Positions 20,205 through 31,620 of a stretch of DNA of 64,000 bases are shown in pieces; within the stretch, counting starts at the first letter, position 1; each line of letters opens with the position of its first letter. Made by a program: the position numbers and the translations under genes. The notes beneath the pieces are model-generated. The model saw nothing but the letters and a program-made list of their open reading frames with translations. It was not told the DNA's origin and ran no database searches. The stretch comes from Choristoneura fumiferana. Taxonomy: Eukaryota; Arthropoda; Insecta; Lepidoptera; Tortricidae. Location of the stretch: positions 19,620,150-19,684,149 of the forward strand of contig NC_133481.1 of the NCBI RefSeq assembly GCF_025370935.1. Reading direction: 5' to 3'.

Positions 20205-20535
20205 CTTAGCTCAAATAGCGAATCAGCTGTGTTAAAAATGTAGTTGTGTTAAATTCTTGTGATGTAAGTCTTTTGTCGGTTTTTTTTCTTTCTTCAAATC
20301 TGCTACACACATAATCAGATAATACACACAGCCATAATCAGATAATGTATGAGTAATGTTATGACTCATTAGGTAAAAATAACATTACAAATATGTTTTA
20401 AAAAATATACCTCGTCCATTTCCTTGCCGGATTCTTCTCAATAGAGGTTTTTCTGAACCGGTGGTAGATTTTTTTGACATTCATAAGGGTTTGTTAGAGC
20501 CTAAATTTAATAGAGACATTTCGACTTACACTTTG
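20205..20535 (+). mobile_element. Retroelement 3' end
   Basis: It shares CTTGCCGGATTCTTCTCA, CTGAACCGGTGGTAGA and TTCATAAGGGTTTGTTAGAG with 12400-12655, and ends in an AATAGAGACATTT tail. A short microsatellite-like stretch interrupts it. Confidence 0.65.
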
Positions 20536-20960
20536 AAAATATTTTTTTAAGTTTAAAAACAAAGCTTTTTAGCACTGTGAAGGCTTAATAAAATTGTATT
20601 GTATTGTAAAACTTTTTATTATACATATAAACACATGAAAATAACAGCACACAGGATAATAAGATGTACAAAGGCGAACTTAAAAGAAAAGAAAGAAGAA
20701 GAGAATGAGAACAAGAAAATGTTATCAATTTATACGTAAAATCTTTATAACTATCAATGTATTTATTTTGTCACCTTACCTAAGCATAATATCAATCAAC
20801 GAATTCATAAAAAAAAAAACATTTTAATACGAGTTCCCGAGAGTGTTGTATAATAAAATGAACTTCTATTAATCTATTAGGTAGTATTATCTAACTTATT
20901 AGTTATAGTAGTATCTCTTATAGGTAGTAATCTTATCGATATTTTTATCATATAGTATTG
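20536..20960 (-). repeat. P450 5' flank with retroelement tail
   Basis: Bases 20588-20720 are a minus-strand tail (ATTGTATTGTATTGTAAAAC, TTTTTATTATACATATAAAC). The remainder up to the promoter is AT-rich with no recognisable binding-site cluster. Confidence 0.5.
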
Positions 20961-20980
20961 GCTTACGCTGGATACGCCGC

Positions 20981-20988
20981 TATATAAA
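20981..20988 (+). promoter_or_regulatory. TATA box of the P450 gene
   Basis: TATATAAA lies 55 bp upstream of the ATG, about 30 bp before ACATTCAAGT, which could serve as an arthropod initiator near 21015. The 5'UTR would be only about 20 bp. Confidence 0.6.
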
Positions 20989-21035
20989 CAAGCGGCCGTT
21001 GATTATACCTACATTCAAGTGAGAACAACACAGCC

Positions 21036-23147
21036 ATGATCACACTCGCGGTCATAATCGGGCTGGCAGCAGCCCTATACCTCTACCTCACGCGTACGTT
21101 CGACTACTGGCAGAAGCGCGGCGTCAAGCATGACAAACCCTGGCCACTCTTCGGCACCAACGCCAAGAACTTCTTCATGCAGGCAACAATTGTCCAGGTC
21201 GCATCAGAAACTTACAGGAAATACCCAGGAGAAAAACTTGTCGGGTTTTACCGCTCTTCGAACCCTGAGCTGCTCATCAGAGACCCAGCACTCGCCAAGA
21301 GTATTTTTACTACCGACTTTTCGTCTTTCCATCGTCGAGGCATTTTACCTGGGGATGTTGAGCCCGAACCGCTGCAGATGCATCAATTCGTCGTTGATGA
21401 TGACTTGTGGCGGTTGATGCGGATTCGCATGACACCGGCGTTCTCCAGTGGCAAGTTGAAAGCGATGTTTCCCCTCATCGTTGATAGGGCTGAGCGTCTG
21501 CAAGCTCGCCTGCAGAGAGTGGGCGGCAAAGAGGCCGTGGAGGCGCGGGACCTGATGGCACGGTACACCACGGACGTCATCGGCACCGTCGGCTTTGGCA
21601 TCATCAGCGACTCACTCAACGACGACAACGATGCGTTTCGAGCTCTTGGACGCAAAATTTTCAGCTTCAGCTCTTCGAAACTATTCAAATTATTTCTAAA
21701 GAACCTTCTGCCTAGGATCTTCGGGTACTTAAAGGCTTTTAGTGGTGAAATTGAAGGGGATGTCGTTGGTATGGTTAAATCCATAATGCAGCAGAGGAAT
21801 TACGAGCCGTGTGGACGGCACGACTTTATAGACTTGCTTCTGGAATGCAAGAAAAAAGGTGCTATGTCAGGGGAATCAATCGTGGAAACAAATGCTGACT
21901 CCAGCCCAAAGAAGGTGTCGTTTGAGATGAATGATGAAATCATGGCGGCGCAGTGCTTCGTGTTCTTCGTAGCTGGCTTCGAGACCTCTTCGTCGGCCAC
22001 AAGCTTTACTCTGCACGAGTTGGCTCACAACCAAGGCGCGCAAAGGAAAGCACAAGAAGAAATCGACCGTGTGTTGGCCAAGCACAACAATAAACTGTGC
22101 TACGACGCAATATCGGAAATGACTTATCTGAGATGGTGTTTAAACGAGGCTCTAAGAAAGTACCCACCCCTTGGTTTCTTGCAGCGCAAATGCGCGCGTA
22201 CCCACACATTCCCCGAAATAAACGTAACCGTTGATCCTGGCGTGAAAGTGATAATCCCTATAGAAGCCTATCATAATGACCCGGAGATCTTCCCGGAACC
22301 CCAAGAGTTCCGTCCCGAGCGGTTTGACCCAGAGGTGATAACGCCGCAACAGAAGGTAGCTTACTTGCCATTTGGAGAAGGACTTCGTAATTGCATTGGT
22401 GAGTTGACTTTTATTTATGTTTATTAATATATTTCTGCCATTATATAGGTGTACCTACTGCTATTTGTTAATAACTATTTCTAATCATTATCATCTCAGG
22501 GAATGAGAGGGCTCGCTAATGGCTACAGTTCCCATGCGAGCCTTGTTCAATAGATTAGATAGATTGAAAATAGTACATTTCTGTAGAGGCTGGAAAGGAA
22601 GCAGTATAGATGAATGAGTTAGCTTGAAGGCCGACCCGAAGGGGAGGTCTTCGATAATACGAGTTTATCTATTGCACTTTTGGCCGAGACTAACATTGTG
22701 CTTTTCACGATCACTGCGATTGGAAATAAAAAACGTTTATCTATCACAAAACAAACAATAAGAATCCAAAGACTGCGTTGCTCCCGCCGATTTTAGTTTT
22801 TCTTTTGTGATATATATTTTTTTGTTTAAACGAGTCCGTCTTAGTGACCAGTAGGTACGCAACCACATATTTAAAAAATTAAAAACATCATCCTCGTTAT
22901 GTCCAACCTGCTGCAAATAGGCGGTTTTTCAGCTTTCAAAGTTGGTTAGATAATAACGTTAAGGCTTGTTTCAGGCGAGCGGCTCGGGCTGATGCAGTCC
23001 ATGGCTGGTCTGGCGGCGGTGCTGGCGCAGTGCACCGTGACGCCGGTGCCGGGGCGTGCGCGGAAACTGAAGTTTGACAAAATTAGCGTCATAACGAACC
23101 CCGTTGATGGCGTCCCACTCATCTTCCAGCAGAGGAAAGTCCAGTGA
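21036..23147 (+). CDS. Cytochrome P450, CYP6-like (CYP3 clan), 2 exons
   Basis: A heme-thiolate monooxygenase, probably of the endoplasmic reticulum, using NADPH-P450 reductase to oxidise small lipophilic compounds. Related insect enzymes act on plant toxins and insecticides; the substrate here is unknown. Exons 21036-22398 and 22975-23147 join in phase 1 to give 511 residues, normal for the family. Residues 1-20 form an N-terminal membrane anchor. Helix C WRLMR starts at W125, the I-helix AGFETS is at 313-318, ExxR is E371-R374, PERF is at 427-430, and the heme loop FGEGLRNCIG is at 446-455 with ligand Cys453. The intron falls in the glycine codon two residues after that cysteine. All key residues are intact. 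The start ATG is the first after the TATA box. Family-level naming is inference; I do not assign a CYP number. Confidence 0.95.
22399..22974 (+). other. P450 intron, 576 bp
   Basis: The donor is GTGAGT and the acceptor is TTGTTTCAG. It is AT-rich with no clear repeat. Reading through it ends the frame at 22427, so the 463-residue unspliced ORF is not the real product. Confidence 0.9.
22975..23147 (+). CDS. P450 exon 2 (C-terminus)
   Basis: It completes the split glycine codon after the heme cysteine and encodes ERLGLMQSMAGLAAVLAQ (helix L), then a typical C-terminal beta region, with TGA at 23145-23147. It lies outside any long ORF and was found by its splice site. Confidence 0.93.
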
Positions 23148-23165
23148 AGAGGCGTCTACATAGGG

Positions 23166-26100
23166 TTGGGCGGAGGTCACCAAATTCGGAATAAGTTAAA
23201 TCCTGACTTTTCCAGTTCTTTTTTGAGTCAGTTTCTGAAATCGTTTAGTTCCCAAGAGGTCGTTTCGGTAATAAGTTTAATTCTGATTATGCCTAATCCG
23301 TTAAAGGATCAATGCTGAAACAGTTTAGGTTCTAAGTAAGCTAAATTTTAACAAAACCAAAATAATAACCGCCATCAAATTCAATAATAAGCCCTTTTCT
23401 GATTAGGTCAAATTCTTTATACGTTTCATTCAATTAATAGTCTATATCTAATTTGGTTAGTTTTTGATTACGTAAAACTCGTATAAGTGACATTTCTAGT
23501 GTAAGTCAAAATCGTGGTACGTCATGCGAATTTACAGTCAATCACAATTATTTGTAGTCTTTTTCAGCGAGAAATGTAATAACAGTATTATTAGGTACAG
23601 TAGGTACGGAATGCTGCAAAATTGCATGAACAGTTAGTCTATGATTATGATAGAACTACGTATCGTAGACCACCCCATCTACACTATTATATAAATACTA
23701 CCTACCTATTTAAGACATGAAGTGACTTTGACAGCTAACGCCACCACGGCTGTGGTAGGCAGGACAACACTCGACACGTTTAGTTGTTCTTGGCATTCAA
23801 AGGTTAAATAAAATACGATAAAAATAGACAGAATCATTTATTTTTATTACATACATTATCTGAAGTGCAGCGTTTCATTTTTATTTTGTTTTTGAAAGCA
23901 ATATTTGAAGTCTCCGAGATAACACATGGCTTCAATTTGCCGTATTTATCACTTTTAGGTCTTTTTTCCATTGGCAAATTAGTAAAGAACTAGCTTGACA
24001 TTGACAACGGTAGAGAAATATTGTTTTATGTTTTATGATAGATGAGCATTTCTAAAAAAGTTTGTACTTTTGCGAAAGCATAGGCTAATTTGAAATTAAT
24101 AATTTTGTATATTATTTTAATTGCATATTATTACCTAGTTCTTAAAGATTCTAAATAATATATTTCTTAGAGATTGTAACTATAAAATAAGCTGTAAAGT
24201 TTAATCAACTGAGTCGAGGCAGTCAACAATTCCTATTTTGTGACTAAGATTCAATTAAGTATAATAAAAACCACACACATTATTTAGTTGCTTTTATTGA
24301 AGAAATCAGGTAGCACTTATAACATTGTTGACGTTTTAATGCTAATTCTTACTCTTTTAAGGTAATTACAAAATAATGAAGATAATTACTCCTTTACGTA
24401 CCATTTGGTCAAACGTACCCTGAAAAGTTACAAAATAATGCACATTTCTAAAGTTCCATTAATATTATTAGAAATTATCATTATTAAATTGGTAAATATT
24501 CATCTGAAATATTTAAAATATATGATATTTTTAACAAAATATAAACAAAAAATATCAAAACTTCGTATTTTTTTACGGGACAGTAACAATAATAGGAACA
24601 TTGGTAACAAATTAGGAACTCTAAGGCACAGTGTGCATTAGTCGATTTTAATATTATAATTATATTAGAAATAAACACACAAAAATAGTTTTCTTCATAT
24701 TAAATAAAAATAATTATTATGTAATTAAATCATATACTACAGGGAATCAAAATATTGATACAAAATGTTGTGTTATATTATTTTTTCATACCTTCTTATT
24801 CTATAAAGAGATCGCAGAAAAACATTTTAAAATATTAACTTTTGACGTATGTATGTAAAGTCTTTAATATTGTACATAAAAACATGAAATTAACAGTTAA
24901 CATGAGAAATAGATGTACAATGATGATGATGATCTTTCATATAAATAAACAAAAGACATTCTCAAATTTAATAGTCTACACACTGCCTTAGGGATCCTTT
25001 TTTGTTACTCCCATTTCCTAGCCATACGTTACCATTCAAAAGTAACAAAAAGGAGTAACGATATGGTACCCGACACATTTAAAAATTCGTCAAAGCAAAT
25101 ATAACGTACAATTTGAGCAAAGAATTTAAGCATACAAATCTTGATAAAGTGTTAACAAATATAATTCATGTCAAAGTAATAAAAAATCAAACTTACCCAA
25201 GTTTTCCAGTAACAAAAGTGGACTTTTATTTCAGTTATGACCAACCACGCACTTGTTTCAACCAGCATTTCGATTTTTGAAATGTGACGGTTACTGTTTA
25301 AAGATGGCAAAATGATGCTAGTGTTGCCAGCTTTCTATGAAGAATCTACTAAATTTTGTAGAAATACCTTTTAAGGACGAAAATGCGGTAACAAAAACTG
25401 GAATCAAAATAGGAACTTTTTGTAGGACAAACTTTAATTTTTAATTTTTAAATATATTTCTTAGACAATCATATGAAAAACATGTAGAAAATGATTGCTT
25501 GAGACTATAAGAAGGTAATAAAATAGACCACTGAATCGAGACCTTAAAACTGATTAAAAAAACGATATTTAAGGTTCGAAATTTACAATGGGACATTTAA
25601 CTTTTCATACAAATTGTACTGGACGATTATTTTAAAAATATGATTTTTAAATAATCAAATACATATGTATTTAAGACAGTTAATTGTTAGTTAAGATAAT
25701 GAAACGAATTTTATGTTTAATAGTTCAAATAAAATATGCAGTGGCCTCGTGATTTAAGAAAGCAATAAATCGGCAGAGGACAATGACAAACGACAAATGT
25801 ACAAACTTTTTTAGAAATGCTCAGATATGTTTACAAGTGGCCAGAACACTTACGATTAAGTCATTAGTAAATAGTATTGATGTTAAGTGTCATCTGATAT
25901 TCTAGCCAATTTGTACTTGACCTCCACAGAAACCATCGAACGTAGAAAATAACTAACTATGACGTATACTTATTAAGAATCCCCTCTAATTAGATTCAGT
26001 CCATAATAAGGAAACAAATTTAGTTAGAATTTGTTTTGTAAAGAAACCTTTCTTGTCTGAATCGGTTCTTGTTCTAATTTAACCTACTCCGAAAAAAAAC

Positions 26101-26282
26101 CTAACCTACTAAAAATCAGACCTCCTCAGAAAATGCTACATAAGAAATTGGTAAATATAGTGTTTGACATGTTTCGAAACTGACTCGCCCTAATAAGAAC
26201 ATGATCTACCCAGAAGCTAGTCAAATAAGAAACTGGAAAAGTCAGGATTTAACTTATTCCGAATTTGGTGACCTCCGCCCAA
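23166..26282. mobile_element. 3.1-kb AT-rich TIR element inserted just after the P450 stop
   Basis: A 52-bp perfect terminal inverted repeat, beginning TTGGGCGGAGGTCACCAAAT, lies at both ends. TA dinucleotides flank it at 23161-23162 and 26286-26287, compatible with a TA target site. A 25-bp inner inverted pair (TGAGCATTTCTAAAAAAGTT...) lies at about 24043-24068 and 25799-25823. There is no transposase and the longest ORF is about 80 codons, so it is non-autonomous or gutted. It supplies most of what would be the P450 3'UTR. AATAAA at 23807-23812 is a possible polyadenylation signal. Confidence 0.85.
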
Positions 26283-26528
26283 AGCTACAATAGCAGCGGG
26301 GTCAATGCGTCGTATAATAACTAATAGTATTATACTGCAACTGCTAATATTTTTTATACTTATACACAAAAAGTAATCAGATGTTGCTGTTGGTTTTAAT
26401 GTTGTAAAACGATATTACTTGCGATATTTTAATTTTGTATAATGTGCTACTTACTCTATCGTATTGGAAACCTAACTGTAATACGTAATAGATGTAACGT
26501 AAAAAAAAAGTATAGGTATATTGTATAC

Positions 26529-26884
26529 CGGGTGTGGCCTGTAATATGAGCAAATAATTAAAACATAGATTATACTCCTCTAACTGAAGAACTAGTTCAG
26601 CGACTTTTAAAAATAATTAAGTAGTTTTAAAAAAAAATTATTACACTTTTAAGTTTATTCGAAGAAGAAATTTAAAGCAAAATGCTTGATGTTTGTAGCG
26701 TGACAGGCGACGTCAGTTGTGTTCTAGGATGGCGTACATTGATAGCATTATTTAATTTGTATGAAAAAAGGAAAACTCAGACTCAATTATTTTTAAAAGT
26801 CGATGAATTAATGTTGTTTAGTTTGACGAGGACGATCTACATTTTAATTTTTTGCTTGTATTACAGGCCATACCCGGTACCTAT
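26529..26884 (+). mobile_element. Family G long-TIR MITE
   Basis: It runs from CCGGGTGTGGCCTGTAATAT to TTACAGGCCATACCCGGTA, with long inverted arms (TTCAGCGACTTTTAAAAATA and AAAAGTCGATGAATTAATGT). It is inverted relative to the copy at 19126-19592. Confidence 0.85.
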
Positions 26885-27423
26885 GTAAGACGTAAGTACC
26901 TACACGTAATTAACCTATTTGTAATTTATTTATTAATAAAATAATTAAAAATACACTTGTCTACTATTAATATTAATACTTTCGTCCTTAAGTTAGCCTA
27001 TTTTATATATATAAAAAAGCTTCGATATGAAGAAAACTAATTAGGTGTGTACATACCTATGCGATTCAATGAAGATCAAGATTGGATGTCAAAATGTTAA
27101 AGTCTAAATTCAGAAACTAATAAACCCTATATTTATTTCAGATAATTACACAAAATTGGAATGAATTTGTCAGCAAATTGAACCCAAATGTTCATGGAAT
27201 CGCATAGTATAAAGCATCCCATCAAAATGAACTGTAAAAATTTTTTTTTTTAAATATCATTTTTAATAGAAGCTTTTTGCCTTTTTTTGATAACCAATTT
27301 CACTATGATTTCCTTGACAATAGAATGAGATGTCAACATGACATTAGTAGCACAAAGGTCATGATTCAATGTCACTATTATTTCTGTGAGCTAACCGGTG
27401 GTAATTTTTTTGTCATTTATAAG
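26885..27423. other. Intergenic, little recognised
   Basis: Around 27325-27365, ATGTCAACATGACATTAGTA and AGCACAAAGGTC resemble 2075-2105. Otherwise nothing is visible. Confidence 0.35.
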
Positions 27424-27770
27424 CAGAGAGCGGAATTTTTAAGGCATTTTTAACTGTCATAGTGACTTCTCACTTATCCACTCTACGTGATTGATGTCGA
27501 TATTAGACTTTAAATTAGATAAGATTATCGTAAAACTTATCATGTTTATTTAGCGTCCTTTTTCCGCATACAAATGGATATTTGACTGTAAAAGAAGTAA
27601 GTAAGTAGTTTAAAACCGGAAAAAAGTAAAAAAAAACATGTATTTCTTTTATAGAGGCATTAATGGAACAGTTGTTAACATTTACAACAGAAAATTTCAA
27701 CATTAAAATTTAAAAAAAAACTGAACTGAAATTATTAAATTAGAAATTGTTATCCATTCATTAAAATTTA
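27424..27770 (+). repeat. Family H repeat, right copy
   Basis: It is the approximate reverse complement of 17815-18281, starting GCAGAGAGCGGAATTTTTAA. No function is visible. Confidence 0.65.
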
Positions 27771-27915
27771 AAATACAAACTGAAATATAGATGCACAGAA
27801 AAACCAGAAAAATAAGACCATCACTGGGATTCAATTTAGGTTTTACGGGATGACCGTAAAAGTAAAAATTTGGAATTGAAATAAAATATACAAAAAGATT
27901 CCAAAAAAAAACAAT
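27768..27915 (-). mobile_element. SINE-2, truncated
   Basis: The minus-strand tail CAGTTTGTATTTT, the CTGTGCATCTATA block and a broken tRNA-like region (TTGAATCCCAGTGATGGTCT) are followed by the TTGGAATC...CAATTCCAAATTTT block also seen at 1107-1150. Confidence 0.65.
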
Positions 27916-27960
27916 CATAATCCATTCATTACCTATTCATTGCATTATGTTTATTTCGTC

Positions 27961-28073
27961 TTGTAGGCTTTTTTAAATCTCGATCTAAGGCTTAAACCAC
28001 GCTTAAACTGACAGTTCTTGTATGGACCTGACAGGACTTAGGATCACTTAAACCTAGATTAAAAAGCCTGCAA
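27961..28073. mobile_element. Small hairpin MITE
   Basis: The ends TTGTAGGCTTTTTTAAATCT and (complement) TTGCAGGCTTTTTAATCT bound 113 bp. Confidence 0.7.
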
Positions 28074-28189
28074 GTGCCCCTTATATAGGGACTACCTAAT
28101 CGTGGCTAGGTATAGCTGCGTGGTGATATGACGTATTATGATAAACAATATTCATATAACGTGCCTATAACTCTGTTACTATGACTAAG

Positions 28190-28460
28190 CTAGTTGATAA
28201 CCTGTTTTGAGAAGGATGTGGCGACTGACAATCACGATGATTCGACATATATGGTAACATGTTTGGTTGCTTTGTTTATTGCAGGTTATTATACAGACAT
28301 TAGAGACAGGAGGATTCTAGACCTTGAACCGAAAGATGACACGTTGCCACTGGGTGGGTGGACCACATCGCGCGTAGAACAGATGATAGAAAGGAACAGT
28401 TGATAGTTGGCAGGCCTTCCACCAGGTACACTGACAACATCGCGAGAGTTGCGGTCAACG
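28190..28460 (+). pseudogene. Decayed LINE ORF2 C-terminus
   Basis: With frame changes the plus strand reads WVDHIARRTDDR, then VGRPSTRYTDNIARVAV. These are RTE-like ORF2 tail motifs (GHIARR; GRPxTRxTDxI). Frameshifted remnant. Confidence 0.6.
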
Positions 28461-28516
28461 TGCGTAAAAAAAATATCAACCGGCGGGAATAGAGATTGTC
28501 ATGGCACCACGCTACT

Positions 28517-28661
28517 GGTACAGTCGAGTTCTTAAACTTCTGAGCAAAAATTCTATCCAAAATATTTAAACACGCTTCTACGCAGTTAGCAAAAGAGTCG
28601 TGTACACATATTTTTGATCAATTTTTTTCTCAGATCAGAAGTTTGAGAACTCGACTGTACC
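28517..28661. mobile_element. Hairpin MITE with GTACAGTC ends
   Basis: GGTACAGTCGAGTTCTTAAA and its near-exact complement bound 145 bp. It shares its terminal GTACAGTC with 54104-54211, 59601-59743 and 61797-61908. Confidence 0.85.
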
Positions 28662-29610
28662 TAAATTACGGTTCCTTGTACTTAAAAAAACGATTAATAG
28701 TTAAAACTAACAGTTCAATTGGCGGGGGTGGAACAAAATAGGACAAGCCATTTATCATGACATGAGTGCGATATGGAATACAAAATATAGGCCTAGTAAT
28801 TAAAAAAACTTCGGGCTATCGTTGAACACAGACGTCAAAAAATTTAGGTACAGAACCGTACATGGGATTCAGTTACTTCGAGGCTGACTGTACTCTTATT
28901 ATACGAATGAATACCTCCACTATTTCATACATCCATCTTTAATCATAGGTCTATTTAGTGAATGAAAGATTATTGAACTGATATCAATACTCGTATTGTT
29001 AAATTACGCCATCAGCCAGTTAAAATATTTTAATTTTAATATTTTATCTATGACGAAATTTTAATTACAATTATGCAGGTACACACACAAAGTTACAGAT
29101 TGTGATGACTATTCGTGAGGGTTACACGATCCTTCGTCAAGTATATCATCTTATCAGAGATTAGACTACACCTTTTTTGGTGTCATTAGAGGACTTCCAA
29201 AAGCAATTTGTGATAAACAAGTGTGAAAATCAAGTTTAGTTGATATTTGACCAGTGGTATTTTGTTTAAAAACCGTTAATAAACATTAATTCGATTTTAA
29301 AGAAAATAAAAGTCTATAACGAATAATTATTGGAGTAGACACATTAACTAATATAAATGAAGAGTTCTATCAGACCACATTTTTAATTATCATTAAATTT
29401 TTATGGAATAATCTAGAAAAACTACCAAAAATGCAACGTTACCAGCTCAGCAGGTATAAACGCTCTTTACTAGGTATACAGTGTGGAAAAATAAGTCGGG
29501 CCCTGGAGGGAAACTACCTTAAATCCTTAAGTTGGATTGGTTTTTTGGAGTCTTTTTATTTCAACTCCAAATTTGTTACCTACTTTTACGGGTATCCCGT
29601 GAAACCATAT
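28662..29610. other. Intergenic, nothing recognised
   Basis: AT-rich sequence. A short block at 29535-29575 (TTGGAGTCTTTTTATTTCAA) is the SINE-2 associated sequence also seen at 1107-1150. Confidence 0.45.
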
Positions 29611-29740
29611 CGAAAATACAAACTGAGACATGGATGCACAGAAAAACAGAAAAAGAGACCAGCGCTGGGAATCGAACCCAGGTCCTCAGCAATCCGTGCT
29701 GCGTGCTATAACCACCACCGCTACACCACCGCTGGACAGG
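29611..29740 (-). mobile_element. SINE-2, tRNA-derived, best copy
   Basis: On the minus strand, a head with GTGTAGCGGTGGTGGTTATA and a perfect box B GGTTCGATTCCC precedes AGCGCTGGTCTCTTTTTCTG and the CTCAGTTTGTATTTTC end. A pol III origin is clear, but it is not a functional tRNA gene because no acceptor stem forms. Confidence 0.9.
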
Positions 29741-30441
29741 AATCTAGACACCTCCTTAAGTTGGCTCATTTTACATAAAGGAGCCATTCCTTTATTTTTA
29801 AAAAGAAACAAAACTGCATTCAAATATTTTCTAAAACTCGCTTGACTCGCCCGAGACTCGAACCAACTAAACTGAAAAAAAAACACCATTTTATTATACT
29901 AATCGATAGGATTATTATTCAGGATAAAATTTCTCTAACAAACATTTGGCCTATGTGGTGGAGTATAACTACTTCTATATGTAGGTTTAGGTAGTGCCAC
30001 GAGAGTTGAAGTGAATGATTAGGTACACACACAGCTACATAAAGAACTGATTGCACAAAAGAGAATGAATGAAATTAATGAGTAAACGTCAAAATCCGGC
30101 TGTCATTGCACGACATGCTCTTGCGTGCGTGACCTCAACTCTGGTGGCACTAACTATACCTGCTTACTGACTTTAAACTCTTCTGCGCTACTCGAGCTAC
30201 GTCTTCATACTCGTAACTCTCCTGTTATTTACATTTCTGTCTTTTCAAACAAGCCCAATTGATTCTAGCATTCTAGTGTCAGGTAGTACCTACCTACTTA
30301 TGTAGTTATCTAAACTATATTCTACTTCTACGAGTTTAATTATTCTTATAATATACAACTTTGCGTTTGTAAACTTTTAGATCGGGCACAGTAGGTTACC
30401 TGTAACGTGACCTGTACTCTTTTATTGTTATGGAATTAAAA
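29741..30441. other. Intergenic, nothing recognised
   Basis: No supported gene or repeat. AT-rich. Confidence 0.45.
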
Positions 30442-31268
30442 AAACCGGCCAAGAGCGTGTCGGACACGCCCGAAATAGGGTTCCGTAGCCATTACGAAAA
30501 AAATAAATAATATTTTTCTAAGGATTTCGTATTTTATACCGAAGCTTCCAAGTTTAGATATATTTTATACCTGAGGCTGCTATTTACTCTTAAACTACTA
30601 ATAATTCTCAAGCAAACTTAGCCGTTATAGTTTTCCTTGAAAGTTTGATATTGTATGTATGTATGTATGTAAACTCTTTATTGTACAAAAGAAAATTACA
30701 TACTTAAAAGAAAATTATATACTTGTACAAAGGCGGACTTACACTACCATACTGATTTTTTTTCAAATTTTTCCACCCACCGGTTTAGATTTTAGAGGGA
30801 GGGGGGGGGACGCTCGATTTTAATGAAAATGTGCAATTTAAAGTTGAATATTTCGCAAACACGTCACTGAATCGAAAAATCGTTTGAGCATACCCCTAAT
30901 GGTTTTAAAAGACCTATCCAACGATACCCCACACTATAGGGTTGTTTTGTTTGTTTGTTGTTTATACTTTTATTGTACAAAGGAAAAAACAAAAAGGTTG
31001 TATGAGAAAAAAAACACTGTACTACCTTCAACTGTACCACCCTACCCTCACCCTACTTTCATGGGAGTAGTACCCTAAAAAAAACTTTTAATTTAATTTT
31101 TTATTGTACCATTTTGTCGGCATAGTTTACATGTATATTCGTGGAAAATTACAGCTTTCTAGCATTGATAGTCCCTGAGCAAAGCCGCGGACGGACAGAC
31201 AGATAGACAGACATGGCGAAACTATAAGGGTTCCGTTTTTGCCATTTTGGCTCCGGAACCCTAAAACC
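30442..31268 (-). mobile_element. Family A element, full length, with two nested tails
   Basis: It runs from ACCGGCCAAGAGCGTGTCGG through AGGGTTCCGTAGCCATTACG to GGCTCCGGAACCCTAAAA. Two short retroelement 3' tails are nested (about 30655-30750 and 30942-31010, both with TTTATTGTACAAA). It contains a poly-G run at 30802-30810. Confidence 0.85.
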
Positions 31269-31358
31269 GCAACCTGCTTTAACGATTCTCCTCTCGATTC
31301 TAAACAAACTGTCAGGTTTTCAGTTCTTTAATTAACACCTTGTATAACAAGGAGTAAT

Positions 31359-31620
31359 CGCCGTGGTGGTAATTTTGACCTATCGTTCAAGCAAGGTCGT
31401 GGGTTCAACCCCGTCGCACCTCTGAGTTTTCGACAATTCATGTGCGAATTACATTTGAAATTTCCACGAAAAATCGTGAGGAAACCTGCACATGCGAAGC
31501 AATTAATGTGCGTGTGAAGTGCCAATCCGCCTGGCGCCTGCGGGGAACTATGGCTTGCCCTCTTGTTCTGAGGAGGCCGTGCCCGCAGTGGACGTATATG
31601 GGGGAATGATGATGCATGAT
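31359..31620 (+). mobile_element. SINE-1 copy with deletion-only decay
   Basis: It follows the SINE-1 consensus from the tRNA-like head to the GTATATGGGGGAATGATGAT end. It lacks many 1-6 base pieces and has very few substitutions. Confidence 0.75.

Noticed and set aside
21130..22349. Alternative ORFs on both strands over the P450
   Set aside because: They are shadows of the P450 exon, whose frame carries all the conserved motifs.
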